Below the pieces are notes generated by a model that worked only from the letters and a program-made list of their open reading frames with translations, was not told the origin of the DNA and made no database searches. Shown here one piece after another: positions 20,001 to 30,444 of a stretch of 64,000 nt of DNA. The first letter of the stretch is position 1. The number at the start of each line of letters is the position of its first letter. The position numbers and the translations under genes are program-made. Source of the stretch: Dryomyza anilis (taxonomy: Eukaryota; Arthropoda; Insecta; Diptera; Dryomyzidae); the NCBI GenBank assembly GCA_951804985.1, contig OX638133.1, positions 51,198,791 to 51,262,790 on the forward strand, written 5' to 3'.

Positions 20001-20750
20001 TGCTGGTATTCCTTGTTCAAGAGATACTACATGCATTATTAAATGTAACCACTTTATATTACTGTGTTGTATATTGGTAGTGCCTAACGTCCTTACGCAT
20101 CCACCAAAAGGCCCATTAAAATCTTTCTTACTATTTTTGTCAAATTCCGGTAGTTGTGTCATTGCACCTTCTTTTATTATGCTTGCATCTGCTCCTGAGT
20201 CTACTAGTAATATGAGTTTTCCATTTTTAGCTGCCTCGCAAGGTACTTCAATGAACACATCACTTACATTAGACAATTTGAAGCAGTCCCCCTTTCTATT
20301 GTATATTTTGTTAATTGTCTTTTTATTTAATCCACTCAACTGTTGTCTGATTTTTTTATCATAACATGTTATAAAATTTTCAAACTTTTTCAACATTCCT
20401 GTAAACATATTGTTCACCTTTTGACCTATTTGCATTTCTTCCCATACACATCTTTGCCGATTAGTTTCATCTGCTACTAATTTAATCATTTTTGCCCCTA
20501 TTGCTATTATCATATATATAAAGAAATGTATTAATGCAAAAATTACCATTGTCACTCCCTCACAATCAAACCACGGTGGATCAATATGTGTATCAACGGT
20601 CACTTCAGACGTCTGATTTGCAATATTTTCCTCCACCGGTTTTCTCTTATTTTTAGGAGTTTGGGTAGTTAATGTGATCACAGACCCTTCAGCCTTATGA
20701 TTTACTATTTCTACCCTTTTTGACCTAATTTTGCTATTTTTAATGGGTCC
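17009..20750 (-). pseudogene. pol: pol polyprotein: protease, RT, RNase H, integrase (broken)
   Basis: Open from about 20750 in the -1 frame relative to the last gag frame, consistent with gag-pol frameshifting. In order: a hydrophobic segment (about 20555-20490), protease with LVDSGADASII (near 20213), RT with FRKLND, LDLASGYHQV, MPFGLTGAPATFQR and YLDDIVVYG, RNase H with LTTDASNEAVDAVLSQ, then integrase. The integrase zinc-binding region (H-D-S-A-L-G-G-H, later C-P-K-C) spans 17960-17820. Catalytic residues are seen in MDLVG, TDNGSNF and NGSLERSH. Breaks: a stop/frameshift near 18078 and a second frameshift near 17878, between RNase H and the integrase core, plus loss of frame at 17009. It encodes replication and integration enzymes of an insect Metaviridae virus, now defective. 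Confidence 0.92.
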
Positions 20751-20755
20751 CCAGC

Positions 20756-22351
20756 TTACTGGCCTTGGCTGGGCCCCTGGTAGTTTCCCTTGTTTTGATC
20801 ATTATTCTCCCTCGCCAGATAATCCCTCTTGGCGTAGCAATCAGCTTCTACATGACCAAGTCTACGACACCAATCACATTTTAAATTATTTCTAGGGGTA
20901 TTCCCATTCCTATTGTTATTATTTCTATTATTATTATTATTGGTACGGTACGTATTGTTATGTCCTGCTTGCAAATTGTTGTTTAAAAATTCCTTATTAA
21001 CGACTGGATGGTTTTGTGTACGTCCAAACCCTTCCTTATTTTGAGCTTCTAATCTAATGGTAGCACACCTCCAACTAGATTCGTGCCCATATTTTTCACA
21101 CTCTATACAAAACGGTGTGTTTTTCCGCGTAATACATTCGTCTCGTGTATGTCCTTTTTTTCTGGCAAAAAGAGCATGTTGGTCGTATTTTTGATCCTTC
21201 TGTTTTATTTTGTGTTGATATATTGTGATTTAGTGGGGTAGCTTGAAAATGATTGTTTTGAATACTATTCGTTGGACTGGTTACAGATCGTTGTTCGAAA
21301 CTGTACACTTCCTCGGGGAACCTCGGACCCCCTTGAATTGTTATCTGGGTTTAATGCTTCATCTAATAAATCATTCAAGTTTTCTGCTTAATAATAGAAC
21401 CTTTATTGTCGGATCTTTTACACCTACCTTGAATGCTGTCAGAACTGAGTTTACTAGTTCCGTATTAAAAACATCTGTAGGTAGATTTTTATTTTTGTAC
21501 CTTGAATCTGCTATTTCATTAGCGTTTGCCCATAATCTTTCTAATCTCCTTGCAAATGTTCTCAGACTTTCACCATCCGTCTGATATGCTTTTCTAATAT
21601 TATCCTGAACCGAATCTAACGTAGTCATTTTTAAATATGTATTTCTTAGAACGTCAAATAACTCCTCTAAATCATTGAACTTTCTTGTGCGGACTAGATC
21701 ATAAGCGTCACCAAGAAGATGCAGTTTGACACAGCTAATGAATTCTTATTTGTTTTCTTTTGTAATTTTTAGACTTGCTAACGCACAAACGTCCATGAAT
21801 CTATAAAGTTCAGTTTTAACGGATGGTGATTCCGATCCCATAAAAAATGGAACCACACTTCCTACGTAATTCGATACAGTATCTAACGACATTCCTAATG
21901 TTGTTTCCGGTGCTGTTATTTTATGAAATTTACCTTCAATGTGTAATGCCTTCTTATGATATAATGATGTTTCGTGGGCTAGCTTAACTTCCGATTCTAA
22001 AAATCTGATTTTCGAGTCTAATTCCCTTACTTTATTATTTGCTTCTTCTAATGTTTCGAATTCTAGTCTGGGCTGTTGGCTCAGTGCTCGTTCAATTGAT
22101 TCGTCCGAAATATCTTTATTTTTCAGCAAAGTTCTTAATTTTTCGTTTTCTTCCTCTATTCCACTAGCCTGATCTAACAACCCCTGCCGTTCTTCTACAA
22201 TATCGTTTAATTTTTTATTTAATGCAATAAATTCCCCTTTCCAATCTTCTAACTCTTTTATTTTATGAGCACTTTTATGTTCCAAGAAGTATACTAATTG
22301 TTCAAAAACTACGTCAACTCTTTCGACTTCTGAGTATACCTTCCTTTCCAC
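20756..22351 (-). pseudogene. gag: gag polyprotein of the provirus (broken)
   Basis: The N-terminal 201 residues (22351-21746) are a Glu/Lys-rich, coiled-coil-like segment ending in a capsid-like start. The capsid part continues in another frame (21740-21371; S-L-R-T-F-A-R-R-L-E-R-L-W resembles the major-homology region of gypsy-type Gag). Nucleocapsid pieces follow at 21308-21096 and 20974-20756, with a good CCHC knuckle CDWCRRLGHVEADC and a damaged one starting CSFCQKK. At least three frameshifts or stops separate the pieces. The Asn-rich run near 20930-20960 comes from an ATT/AAT microsatellite. Structural protein of virus-like particles; not functional as it stands. Confidence 0.85.
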
Positions 22352-22426
22352 TTCTGTGTTTCTTCATTTTTTTTTTAATGCTCCTTCAAATTCGTCCTTC
22401 AGTCCTTTTTGTAGATTCTTGAAAAA

Positions 22427-22438
22427 CCGGCTGCGCCA
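22427..22438 (-). other. primer binding site, tRNA-Ser type
   Basis: The minus strand reads TGGCGCAGCCGG three bases inside the 5' LTR edge. The complement CCGGCTGCG plus CCA looks like a tRNA-Ser 3' end, as used by several errantiviruses. Only 12 bases match before divergence. Confidence 0.7.
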
Positions 22439-22441
22439 AAA

Positions 22442-23199
22442 TGTTGCGGGCTTCAGGGGTTTTTTGTACTTGCCTTTATTAGTGAAACCGTCAGTGAAAA
22501 TATTCCCTCGAAGTCCACAATTCTTTCCTAACAATTATTATTAAATAAAAATGCAAGGATGTTTTAGACTTGCTTTATACTTTTATTAATTATTTTTAAG
22601 TATTTTTACAAGTTTGAGTTTAAATTGAAAACACGTCTGCACTCTAAGGCAGTTAAAATCATAATGCTTAAAAACTAAATTTAACCTCTACTCATCACCT
22701 CGGTATCGTGCGACTCACGAACCCCTTGCTTATACTTATTTCTTAAAACACAACTCATAAATGCAAGCAAGCATATTCTTAAATCTACGTACTACTAAAA
22801 ACCTCATGAACCCCACATCGGATATTACTAATGTGGTGAAATCATTAACTGTGAGAAAATTCCATTGTGCTAAATTCTTAATTGGTTCCCATGCTGGCGT
22901 TAATCTTGACTTAAATTACAACCAATGCTTTTGTTGTTGCTTTCAAACAGACGGCACACTTGCTAGCGTGAGTCTCGGTTCAAATTGCAACCAATGCATT
23001 TTTCGTTGCTTTTAAGCAGACTTATCTCCTGAAAGTATGCACTCATAAACATTATGTACTTGTTCCAGTTACGTCGTAGACGTTATGTTAGGTTAACATG
23101 CATCTGTTATTGTGCTTTTATATTTGAACTTTATGTGCATACTGGTTATGCGCAGGCTTTCTTAAATACACAAAAAAAAAACGTTTCTGATTCACAACA
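22442..23199 (-). repeat. 5' LTR of the provirus
   Basis: 758 bp, TGTTGCGGG at the plus-strand left and TTCACAACA at the right, followed by GGCC. Close to the 3' LTR at 11044-11800. Confidence 0.95.
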
Positions 23200-23203
23200 G
23201 GCC

Positions 23204-24160
23204 GGAAATATTCCTGAAAAATGACATACATTTTGTCTCGGGGTATCAATATTGAATCGAATTTAAACATTATAGGCGCATAACCATAGACAATTTTAAA
23301 CAACTTTAATAATTTGACTTAAAAAAATTCGACTTTTTTAGAATTTTGTATAGAATAAATTGCCAAATAGATGATTTTGAATTTATTTTTTAAAAAATAT
23401 ACATATTTTTTTGTATATCTTCGTTGTACAACTATAAGTCCAAATACCATTTATGAAAGTTTGATAAAAGTTCGACAATTCATAGTTTAAGATGTGTTTT
23501 TTTCATAATTAAAAATCAATTATTCACAAAATATAGTTTTTAAGTATGTCCATTTGGCACTGCGCTAAAAGGTTATGATTGTTTCAAATTATAATTGAAG
23601 AAGTTATTAACAAAAAAAAAACTATATTGAAACAAAATTTATTTGATGACTTTTAGTTCTATAACGACGATTTATAATCCGATTTTTACGTTTTTAGTAT
23701 TTTTGAAATTAAAAAAACTGTTGTAAATTAATTTAATAATTGGTGAAATAACTATAACCTTTTAATTCTTGAATAAATGGTACAAAAAACTAGGTTAAAT
23801 ATCAAACTTAAGTTTGGTACAAATGGTACAATTGGTACAATTGTTATACTTTAAAAAAAAATTAAATTCAAATATTTTTGGTTTTCGAAATATGCTGACT
23901 TGTTAAGTGAAAATAATCATTAAAAATATATTGTGTATATCTGAAGTAGATTTCCAACGAGATGTCGGTATTGATCACCTTCAATATAATACGCAAATTG
24001 AATTTTGTTTCCAAAGGATACTGAGATGTACAGCTTCGTAAAATCAGGGACCAAAAATATTTTTTTTTTCAAATTTATATGTAAAAAGTCATTGTAAGAA
24101 ATGATGGCACTGTAAAACAAAGGGTACCATTAGATAACATTCGATGAACATTTTTAATTT
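23204..24160. other. AT-rich stretch right of the provirus
   Basis: No gene, repeat unit or element end recognised; homopolymer-rich. Confidence 0.6.
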
Positions 24161-24163
24161 AAG

Positions 24164-24312
<149 letters not shown>

Positions 24313-25540
24313 GGAAAAAAGTTGTTACTCTTACCAAAAAATCTCCAAACAAACAAACAAATTCAAACTATCGGACTTTCTTCAAACTATCGGACTTGTA
24401 GTACGGAGATAAATCGAAACCTTATACACCTACCTGTATGAACATGTAGGTACTGAAAAGAAAGATATTGATCTCACGATTAATATTTTATTATGCTCAT
24501 GATCCGATAACCCCAGTAACCTCAGGACCCTTTTTAGTTTTAACAACTGAGTTCATTTTATACACGAATAATATATAGATACAAGTGTGGGTACCCAAAT
24601 GAACAGAAATTTAATCAGGAGTCTATTATACACTTTTGTATTTATGTTTTAAAAAATATAAAATGTAATATTTTCGCCAGCGGCGCTTCTTCGGTATAAC
24701 TTGCCAACGAAATATTATAATTAACTGTTAGGCCACTTCTACAAAATTTTAAAAAAGCGTTTCAGCGTTACCTATTCATTTCAAAATTTTCTTCGTCATT
24801 TTGATAAATAATTAAATATTTTTCTCAACAATCAGCATTTCATTTTAATTTTATTTTTGACATAATTACAAATCCTAATCGGTATGGTTATTAGATCATA
24901 AAAATAACCTTATAATTACAAATGTGGCATTATTACCTTTCATTTGAGTACCTATATGATTAAATATGTAGATGTACCGGATATCGTTTTTTCTAGGGTA
25001 CCACAGATCCGACTGCACCCTATATTTTTATTGTTTTTTAAGCAAATAAAACGGTTGATTTAAAGAAAAAAAAGTTGCTTTAAAGAAGTACAGTTGTATA
25101 AAATAAAAAGTACAAAAAATATAAAAAAGGGCGCAAAATAAATTTTTGGGGCGCATTTTAGAAAAAATTGGAAAAAAGGCCCAAAAAATCAATCGCTCCC
25201 CTCCCAAATCATACTTCTGGATCCGCCCCTGGTGTACAAAACACCACATATCGGTTCGTTTTGTTTAGTACAAAACAACTGCACCTGAAAATGTGACCAT
25301 CTTATATATTAAAAGTTTTTGAAATTAATAATTAAATAAAATTGTTTATACTGAATAAATGTTTTATTGGGAATACGGAATATATTCCTACATGGAGGTA
25401 CACAATATGTTCTGTTTAGAACATCTGATTTAATTTTCTATAAAATAAGTTATAAACGAAGTATCCGTACAAAGTAGTTTATTAGGGTCGTGAATTAAAT
25501 CTAGATATAAAAGATATGTACAAGTTTTAATCATTAAACA
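24313..25540. other. unassigned AT-rich sequence, partly repeat-derived
   Basis: No coding sequence. The part 25027-25235 (GGGCGCAAAATA, GGGGCGCATTTTAG, then CCCCTCCCAAATC and GGATCCGCCCCTGG) shares GCGC words and the GGATCC/GTGTACAA edge with the 9890-10420 repeat, so it is probably another member of that family. Confidence 0.5.
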
Positions 25541-25542
25541 TG

Positions 25543-26030
25543 TACATTAGACTGACAATGGAAAATCATGATTTCGAATCGAGAGGTGGTCACCCCCTAA
25601 AAATGCTCTATTGGATGAGAAAATCGATCTGAAGAATTTTCAGCGAAATTCGAATATGGGAAATGGACCCGCCGGGACCTGTTTAAATAATCACTGCTTC
25701 TGTATTTTGTATCAGATTTTCATTTATAGTTTGTTGAAAAGATAATAAAATTTTCCAAGAGATGACATACCCACATTTTTAGTTTATTGCGTTTGAAGGA
25801 CGTCATTTCAATTCAATTTTGAAATCGTTGAAACACCTACTTTCCTACTTTGGAACGAAAACACCTACTTTGAGGTACGGCGGGTCCATTTCCCATATTC
25901 GGATTTCGCTGAAAATTCTCCAAATCGATTTTCTCATTCAATAGAGCATTTCTAGGGGATGACCTTTAAAATCAAACTCGATAATTTTCTTTTTCATACA
26001 AAGTCATTGTCAGTCTAATGTACATCCATG
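25543..26030. repeat. foldback (inverted-repeat) element
   Basis: The left arm (about 25543-25678) starts TGTACATTAGACTGACAATG and contains TCAGCGAAATTCGAATATGG. The right arm (about 25875-26028) carries the same words inverted. The arms are about 140 bp around a 200-bp centre. A further partial copy is at 52565-52828. The right arm ends 70 bases from the Nipped-A stop codon, so the element probably lies in or next to that gene's 3' UTR. The best AATAAA downstream of the stop (minus strand, 25788-25783) is inside its central segment. Confidence 0.8.
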
Positions 26031-26100
26031 TTATATATGTTATAGTTGAATAAATAAAACAACGAAATGTATTACTTTTAAGATATATATTGAACTGTAT

Positions 26101-26676
26101 TTATAGCCATGGATGCCATGATGGGTCCATTCGACAAAGATTATCTGGACTCATGGCTGACTCAAGCAATGCCGTAATTTTATTTGATTCTATATTGTCA
26201 AAATATGATATACTATTTAATCGAGACATAATTGCGGATACCGCTTTTTGCACTATTGAAATTGTCATATTCATGGAGCAAATGTATTGTGTTCCATCTG
26301 CGTTAATATCATTATTTAATTTATCATCCTTCGTTCGTTTCTTGTAGAATCCAATAATTTCATCTCTAAGTATTGCTTGCAAAATTGAACTAACTTTATA
26401 ATTCGGAATACCAAAACATCGAGAGGTTGCTACTAATGAAGCAGATAGCGGACCTGATATTCCAATGCATGATATGAATTCGGCTATGTTCGGTGTAAGT
26501 CGAAATGGAACTGGTCGTTTTGAGTCCAATTCACCACTATGGTCGCACACGTCGAATTTGAAGTATGATACATTTATTAATCCGCTGTTTTGATGTATGT
26601 AGATCATATCAGCATTCATTTTAGTTAAATGAAAAGCGTATTCGCTTTGGGCGGATAGAGCCAATTGCAACGTAAA
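26101..26676 (-). CDS. Nipped-A: terminal exon of TRRAP/Nipped-A (FATC end of the pseudokinase)
   Basis: Encodes the last 191 residues of the TRRAP/Tra1 family, a very large PI3K-like pseudokinase that recruits the SAGA and Tip60/NuA4 histone acetyltransferase complexes to activators in the nucleus. Visible landmarks: FTLQLALSAQSEYAFHLTKM, the strongly conserved RPVPFRLTPNIAEFI, the segment SGPLSASLVATSRCF, and the C-terminal FATC signature DNLCRMDPSWHPWL before TAA (26103-26101). The exon starts after a clear acceptor (minus strand TATTTGTATTTCAG, AG at 26678-26677). An upstream open frame to 26772 runs into the intron and is not coding. No earlier exon of the gene was recognised in the next 37 kb, which is filled with mobile elements, so either the upstream intron is very long or the assembly is broken here. 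The sequence looks intact and under constraint. Confidence 0.9.
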   Translation of the reverse strand, partial: FTLQLALSAQSEYAFHLTKMNADMIYIHQNSGLINVSYFKFDVCDHSGELDSKRPVPFRLTPNIAEFISCIGISGPLSASLVATSRCFGIPNYKVSSILQAILRDEIIGFYKKRTKDDKLNNDINADGTQYICSMNMTISIVQKAVSAIMSRLNSISYFDNIESNKITALLESAMSPDNLCRMDPSWHPWL

Positions 26677-27249
26677 CTGAAATACAAATAAAGATATTTG
26701 TAATTTATGAAATCTTGAATGCTTAAAATATAAATGTTGGTAAAATTGGTTAAATGTTGGTACGGTGGACATGTGATATTAACCCGAATTCCTCTGAACT
26801 ATTTTATTCGAACTTTGAGATAATAATTTTTTTTTTGATTTACTAATTAGGACGCAAGGAATATGTCATTTATTTGTATATTGGGTGTACGGATATGCCA
26901 GGACAGGCCCGTAGCCAGGAAGGGTTGAGGGGTTCTGACAACAACAAATCACGGTTCCGAAATTAGAACGGTTCCGATTCTGATTCCGGTTTCGGTTCCG
27001 GTTCGTTGCGGTCCCTGCTTCTACCTGAATTTCACAAAACTCCATTTTTAAATTTTTATGTCCTGACCATTTGGTTCCAACCTAGATTTCATAGAAAGAC
27101 TCTTTTAAACAACGTTATTGGACTTTATTTGTGGTTGGGTATTTGAAATAAAAATTTTCAATCACAGTTGTGATCAATATGCTCAATGATTTCCTTTTCC
27201 CTCTAACATTGTTACACCAAACTACAAAAATCAAAAAATTTTGCACACT
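26677..27249 (-). other. intronic or flanking sequence upstream of the Nipped-A exon
   Basis: No exon recognised. A CGGTTCC-rich block at 26950-27026 ends GCGGTCCCTG, whose complement CAGGGACCGC resembles a hAT-type terminus; similar blocks lie at 34013-34160 and in the two downstream tandem copies. Confidence 0.5.
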
Positions 27250-28720
27250 TAAAAAAATCGATATGTACGTAAAACTAGAGACCAATCCATGGATATGTGC
27301 GTTCACCGTTTTTCTGGATCAATTCGATTGCGTTTTTAAATTGCATTTAAAATGTAAGTATGTACCATATTTTAAAATAATTTCAAAAAATATATTTTTT
27401 GCATCATTTTCAAAAACAATTGAATGAATCTTGTAGCACAAACCCCATTTATCGTGAATTCGAAAACCGCTTCGCGATATCAATTCGCATCCGGGTTTTA
27501 CTTGCATTTTGAATTGCAAATCTCTTTTTAATATTTAAAAAATTTATATTTTTTTACGTCACTTTTAAAAACCAAGGATGGGATCTTGTAGCAGAAGTAT
27601 CACAGATAATGAATTTGAAAACCGCTTTGCGATATCAATTACTATGCGGGTTTTACATGCATTTAAAATGCACTTGCATGGATGGGATCATGTAGCAGAA
27701 ACCTCTTAGATGATGAATTCGAAAAACGATTCGCGGAATTACGTATACAATAAATCCAATCGATTGTATTGAATGTTATATTGATGGTTTTAAAATCTAT
27801 TGTTATTCACAACGAGTATTTTATGATTTTTTAAAAACAAGTAAAACCCGTATACGAGTTGCTATCGCGAATCGGTTTTCGAATTCATCATCTGTGAGGT
27901 TTCTGCTACAAGATCCCATCCATCGTTATTAAAAGTGACGCAAAAAAATATGCACAAAGTTAATATACCATGTACCTCATAGGTGTAGGGTATAAATATA
28001 ATATTTTCTAAATATTAAAAAGTGATATGCACTTCAAATACATGTAAAACCCGTACAAGAATTAATATTGCAAAGCGGTATTCGACTTTATCATCTGATA
28101 GGTTTCTCCTACAAGATCTCATCCATGGTTTTTAAAAGTGACGCAAAAAAATATAAAATTATTTAAATATTAAAAAGTGATATGCAATTGCATTTCAAAT
28201 GCATGGGAAACACGCATATGAATTGATATCGGTAAGCGGTTTTCGAATTAATCATTTGTGATATTTCTGCTACAAGATTCCATCCTTGGTTTTTAAAAGT
28301 GAGGCAAAAAAATATAAAATATAAATAATATTAAAAATATTAAAAAGTGATATGCACTTTAAATTCATGTAAAACCCGTATAGGAATTGATATCGCAAAG
28401 CGGTTTTCGATTTCATCATCTGTGAGGTTTCTGCTACAATATCCCATCCATTGTTTTTAAAAGTGACGCAAAAAAATATAAAATTTTTCTAAATATTAAA
28501 AAGTGATATGCAATTGCATTTTTCGAATTCACGATTAATGGGGTTTTTTCTACAAGAAGCATTCATTTGTTTTCGAAAACGACGCAAAAAATATATTTTT
28601 TGAAATTATTTCAAAATATGGTACACACTTGCATGCAATTTAAAACCGCAAACGAATTGATCCAGAAAAACGGTGAACGCATATATTCTTGTTTTGGTCT
28701 CTAGTTTCACGTACATGTGG

Positions 28721-28722
<2 letters not shown>
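27250..28722. repeat. large palindrome built from ~140-bp satellite-like units
   Basis: The left part (27250-27720) and right part (27840-28722) are inverted relative to each other. The outer ends match in antiparallel (GTACGTAAAACTAGAGACC on the left, GGTCTCTAGTTTCACGTAC on the right). Within the right arm a unit with GATATC, GCGGTTTTCGA, TTCTGCTACAAGAT and AAAAGTGACGCAAAAAAATA recurs at least four times at about 100-200-bp spacing; the left arm has two to three units. The end of this array is the left edge of the 6-kb tandem repeat. Confidence 0.75.

Positions 28723-28724
<2 letters not shown>

Positions 28725-28790
<66 letters not shown>
28725..28790. repeat. (TA)n microsatellite, unit A
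   Basis: TA tract directly after GTACATGTGGATTTTA; the same tract recurs at the same place in units B and C with different lengths. Confidence 0.97.
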
Positions 28791-28795
<5 letters not shown>

Positions 28796-29748
28796 AATAT
28801 AAATTTATATATTCTAAATTTTAAATGCATGAGAAGATTCCATCCCAATCCACAACGTTCTAATTCGACTAAGACGGTTTTTAATGTTATTCCATTTTTG
28901 GATTCTTTATATCCTGCCAATCTTGGTGCGGATCCGAATTATAACCAAAAATATTCTTAGCATAAATGAACAATTTTAGAAACATAAAATCGATATTGGA
29001 CTTAGAATACTTACTAGAAAGTTTTTGAATTATATAATTTCTTAAGTAGACTAACCAATTTTTGGTTTTTTAATATTGGAGGATCGAAATCATTCATATA
29101 TATGAAGAAAAATGGGAATACTCCAAAATAAATTTAAGATTTGAAAATACATAATCCGAATGAATAAAAATGAAATATAATTAATTTGTATGCGCGTATG
29201 AATTTTCTGGAACTCTCTCTCTTAAAAATAAATATATATTTTTTCATTACAAATATATTCATTTTCAATAGGTAGTGAGGATGTTGGCAAGGCAAATACA
29301 TAATATTTGACACTTGCCAGCCCACTTAGACCATTATTGGTCCATTGTGTTTCCTCTGATATATTTTTTTTAGATTATAACAATACAATAATAATACAAT
29401 ACGGGTTACAATTCTGTTTACATAAATTAATTTTTTTTTGTGTTAGGTTACATCTGTGAGGCCGTAACGTCTTTCCTTTTGTGGCCATCCTGATGCCCTG
29501 ATGAATTTCATTATTTGCATCTGGTGCGTTTATTCGGTGTCCTCTAGTTCCTGGAAGAAAAAGGAGCCTAGGAATTTATTTCTTATCTTAGCCAGTGCTG
29601 GGCATTGGCAAAGAAAATGGTAGCTATCCTCAATTGCTTCACTATCCCCACACCACCTGCAAGTGTCGTCTACATGGAAGCCCATCCTTCTCAGGTGGGT
29701 CCCCAAAGCGTTGTGTCCCGTTATTATCCCAACTAATAGCCGTAAATC

Positions 29749-30444
29749 TTTTTATACCCTACACTAAGAGTGAAAGGGTATATTCAGTTTGGTACGCCGT
29801 TTGTAACACCCAGAAGGAAGCATCTCCGGTATGGAAAAGTATATATATTCTTGATCAGCATGACCTTCTGATTCCGTCTGTCTCTCCGTCTGTCTCTCCG
29901 TCTGTCTGTCTGTCCGTCTGTCTGTTGAAACCCCTACTACTTTTAAAATTGAAGAGCTAATTAATGAAACTTATAACTTAGATTACTAATATACCTATTG
30001 GCGAGATCGGTCCATTGTGACCTATGATTCGACCACTTATGTTCAAATACCTCATATAAAATGTACATATAAAGATCAATTTTTATCTATACGTGCTTGG
30101 GTAAACATTTTCGGTCAAATATATATTGATATCATGCTCAAATACATGATAATAATGTTTTCCGGCGAAAAGACTTGTGGTTCACAAAAAAAAAATCGGA
30201 ATTTGATACACCTACCCATTGTAAATATGGGTATCAAATGAATGGAAATTCTTCAGCGATTGAATGTTTGTTGTTATTTTCAGGATTCGTATACCCTGGT
30301 GACCTATATATCACTTTGAATGGTAACCACACATATGTGTAGGGTATTTATAGTCGGCTTAGACCGACTATAATTTTGATAATCCTAACTATCATAATTA
30401 CACCTACTTTAAAATTTCCCATGTGATCTAACCTTCCCAACTGG
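29749..30444 (+). mobile_element. mini-me/DINE-1-like element (copy 1, inside the LINE)
   Basis: Starts TTTTTATACCCTACACTAAG and carries AAGTATATATATTCTTGATC, then a GTCY repeat (TCCGTCTGTCTCTCCGTC) that defines mini-me/DINE-type elements of flies. It ends with the hairpin AGTCGGCTTAGACCGACT (30354-30371) and CCTTCCCAACTGG. The CTGG end fits the Helitron CTRR rule. Non-coding and non-autonomous. Units B and C keep only the last 90 bases. Confidence 0.85.

Larger units (their letters stand above)
11044..23199 (-). mobile_element. errantivirus-like endogenous retrovirus (12.2 kb) with an extra opposite-strand gene
   Basis: Two 757-758-bp LTRs (TGTTG...CAACA) are flanked by the 4-bp target duplication GGCC (11040-11043 and 23200-23203). 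On the minus strand the order is 5' LTR, tRNA-Ser-type primer site, gag, pol (protease-RT-RNase H-integrase), a 2.3-kb insert region, env of baculovirus-F type, purine tract, 3' LTR. This is the Errantivirus plan. The LTRs differ at only a handful of positions, so insertion is fairly recent, yet gag, pol and env all have stops or frameshifts. At 12.2 kb it is longer than typical errantiviruses (about 7-9 kb), because of the insert region and long AT-rich spacers. Confidence 0.92.

Noticed and set aside
20740..20790. Slippery heptamer for gag-pol -1 frameshifting
   Set aside because: The pol frame is -1 to gag, but the G/C-run near the gag end does not fit X-XXY-YYZ in the gag frame, so I do not annotate a site.
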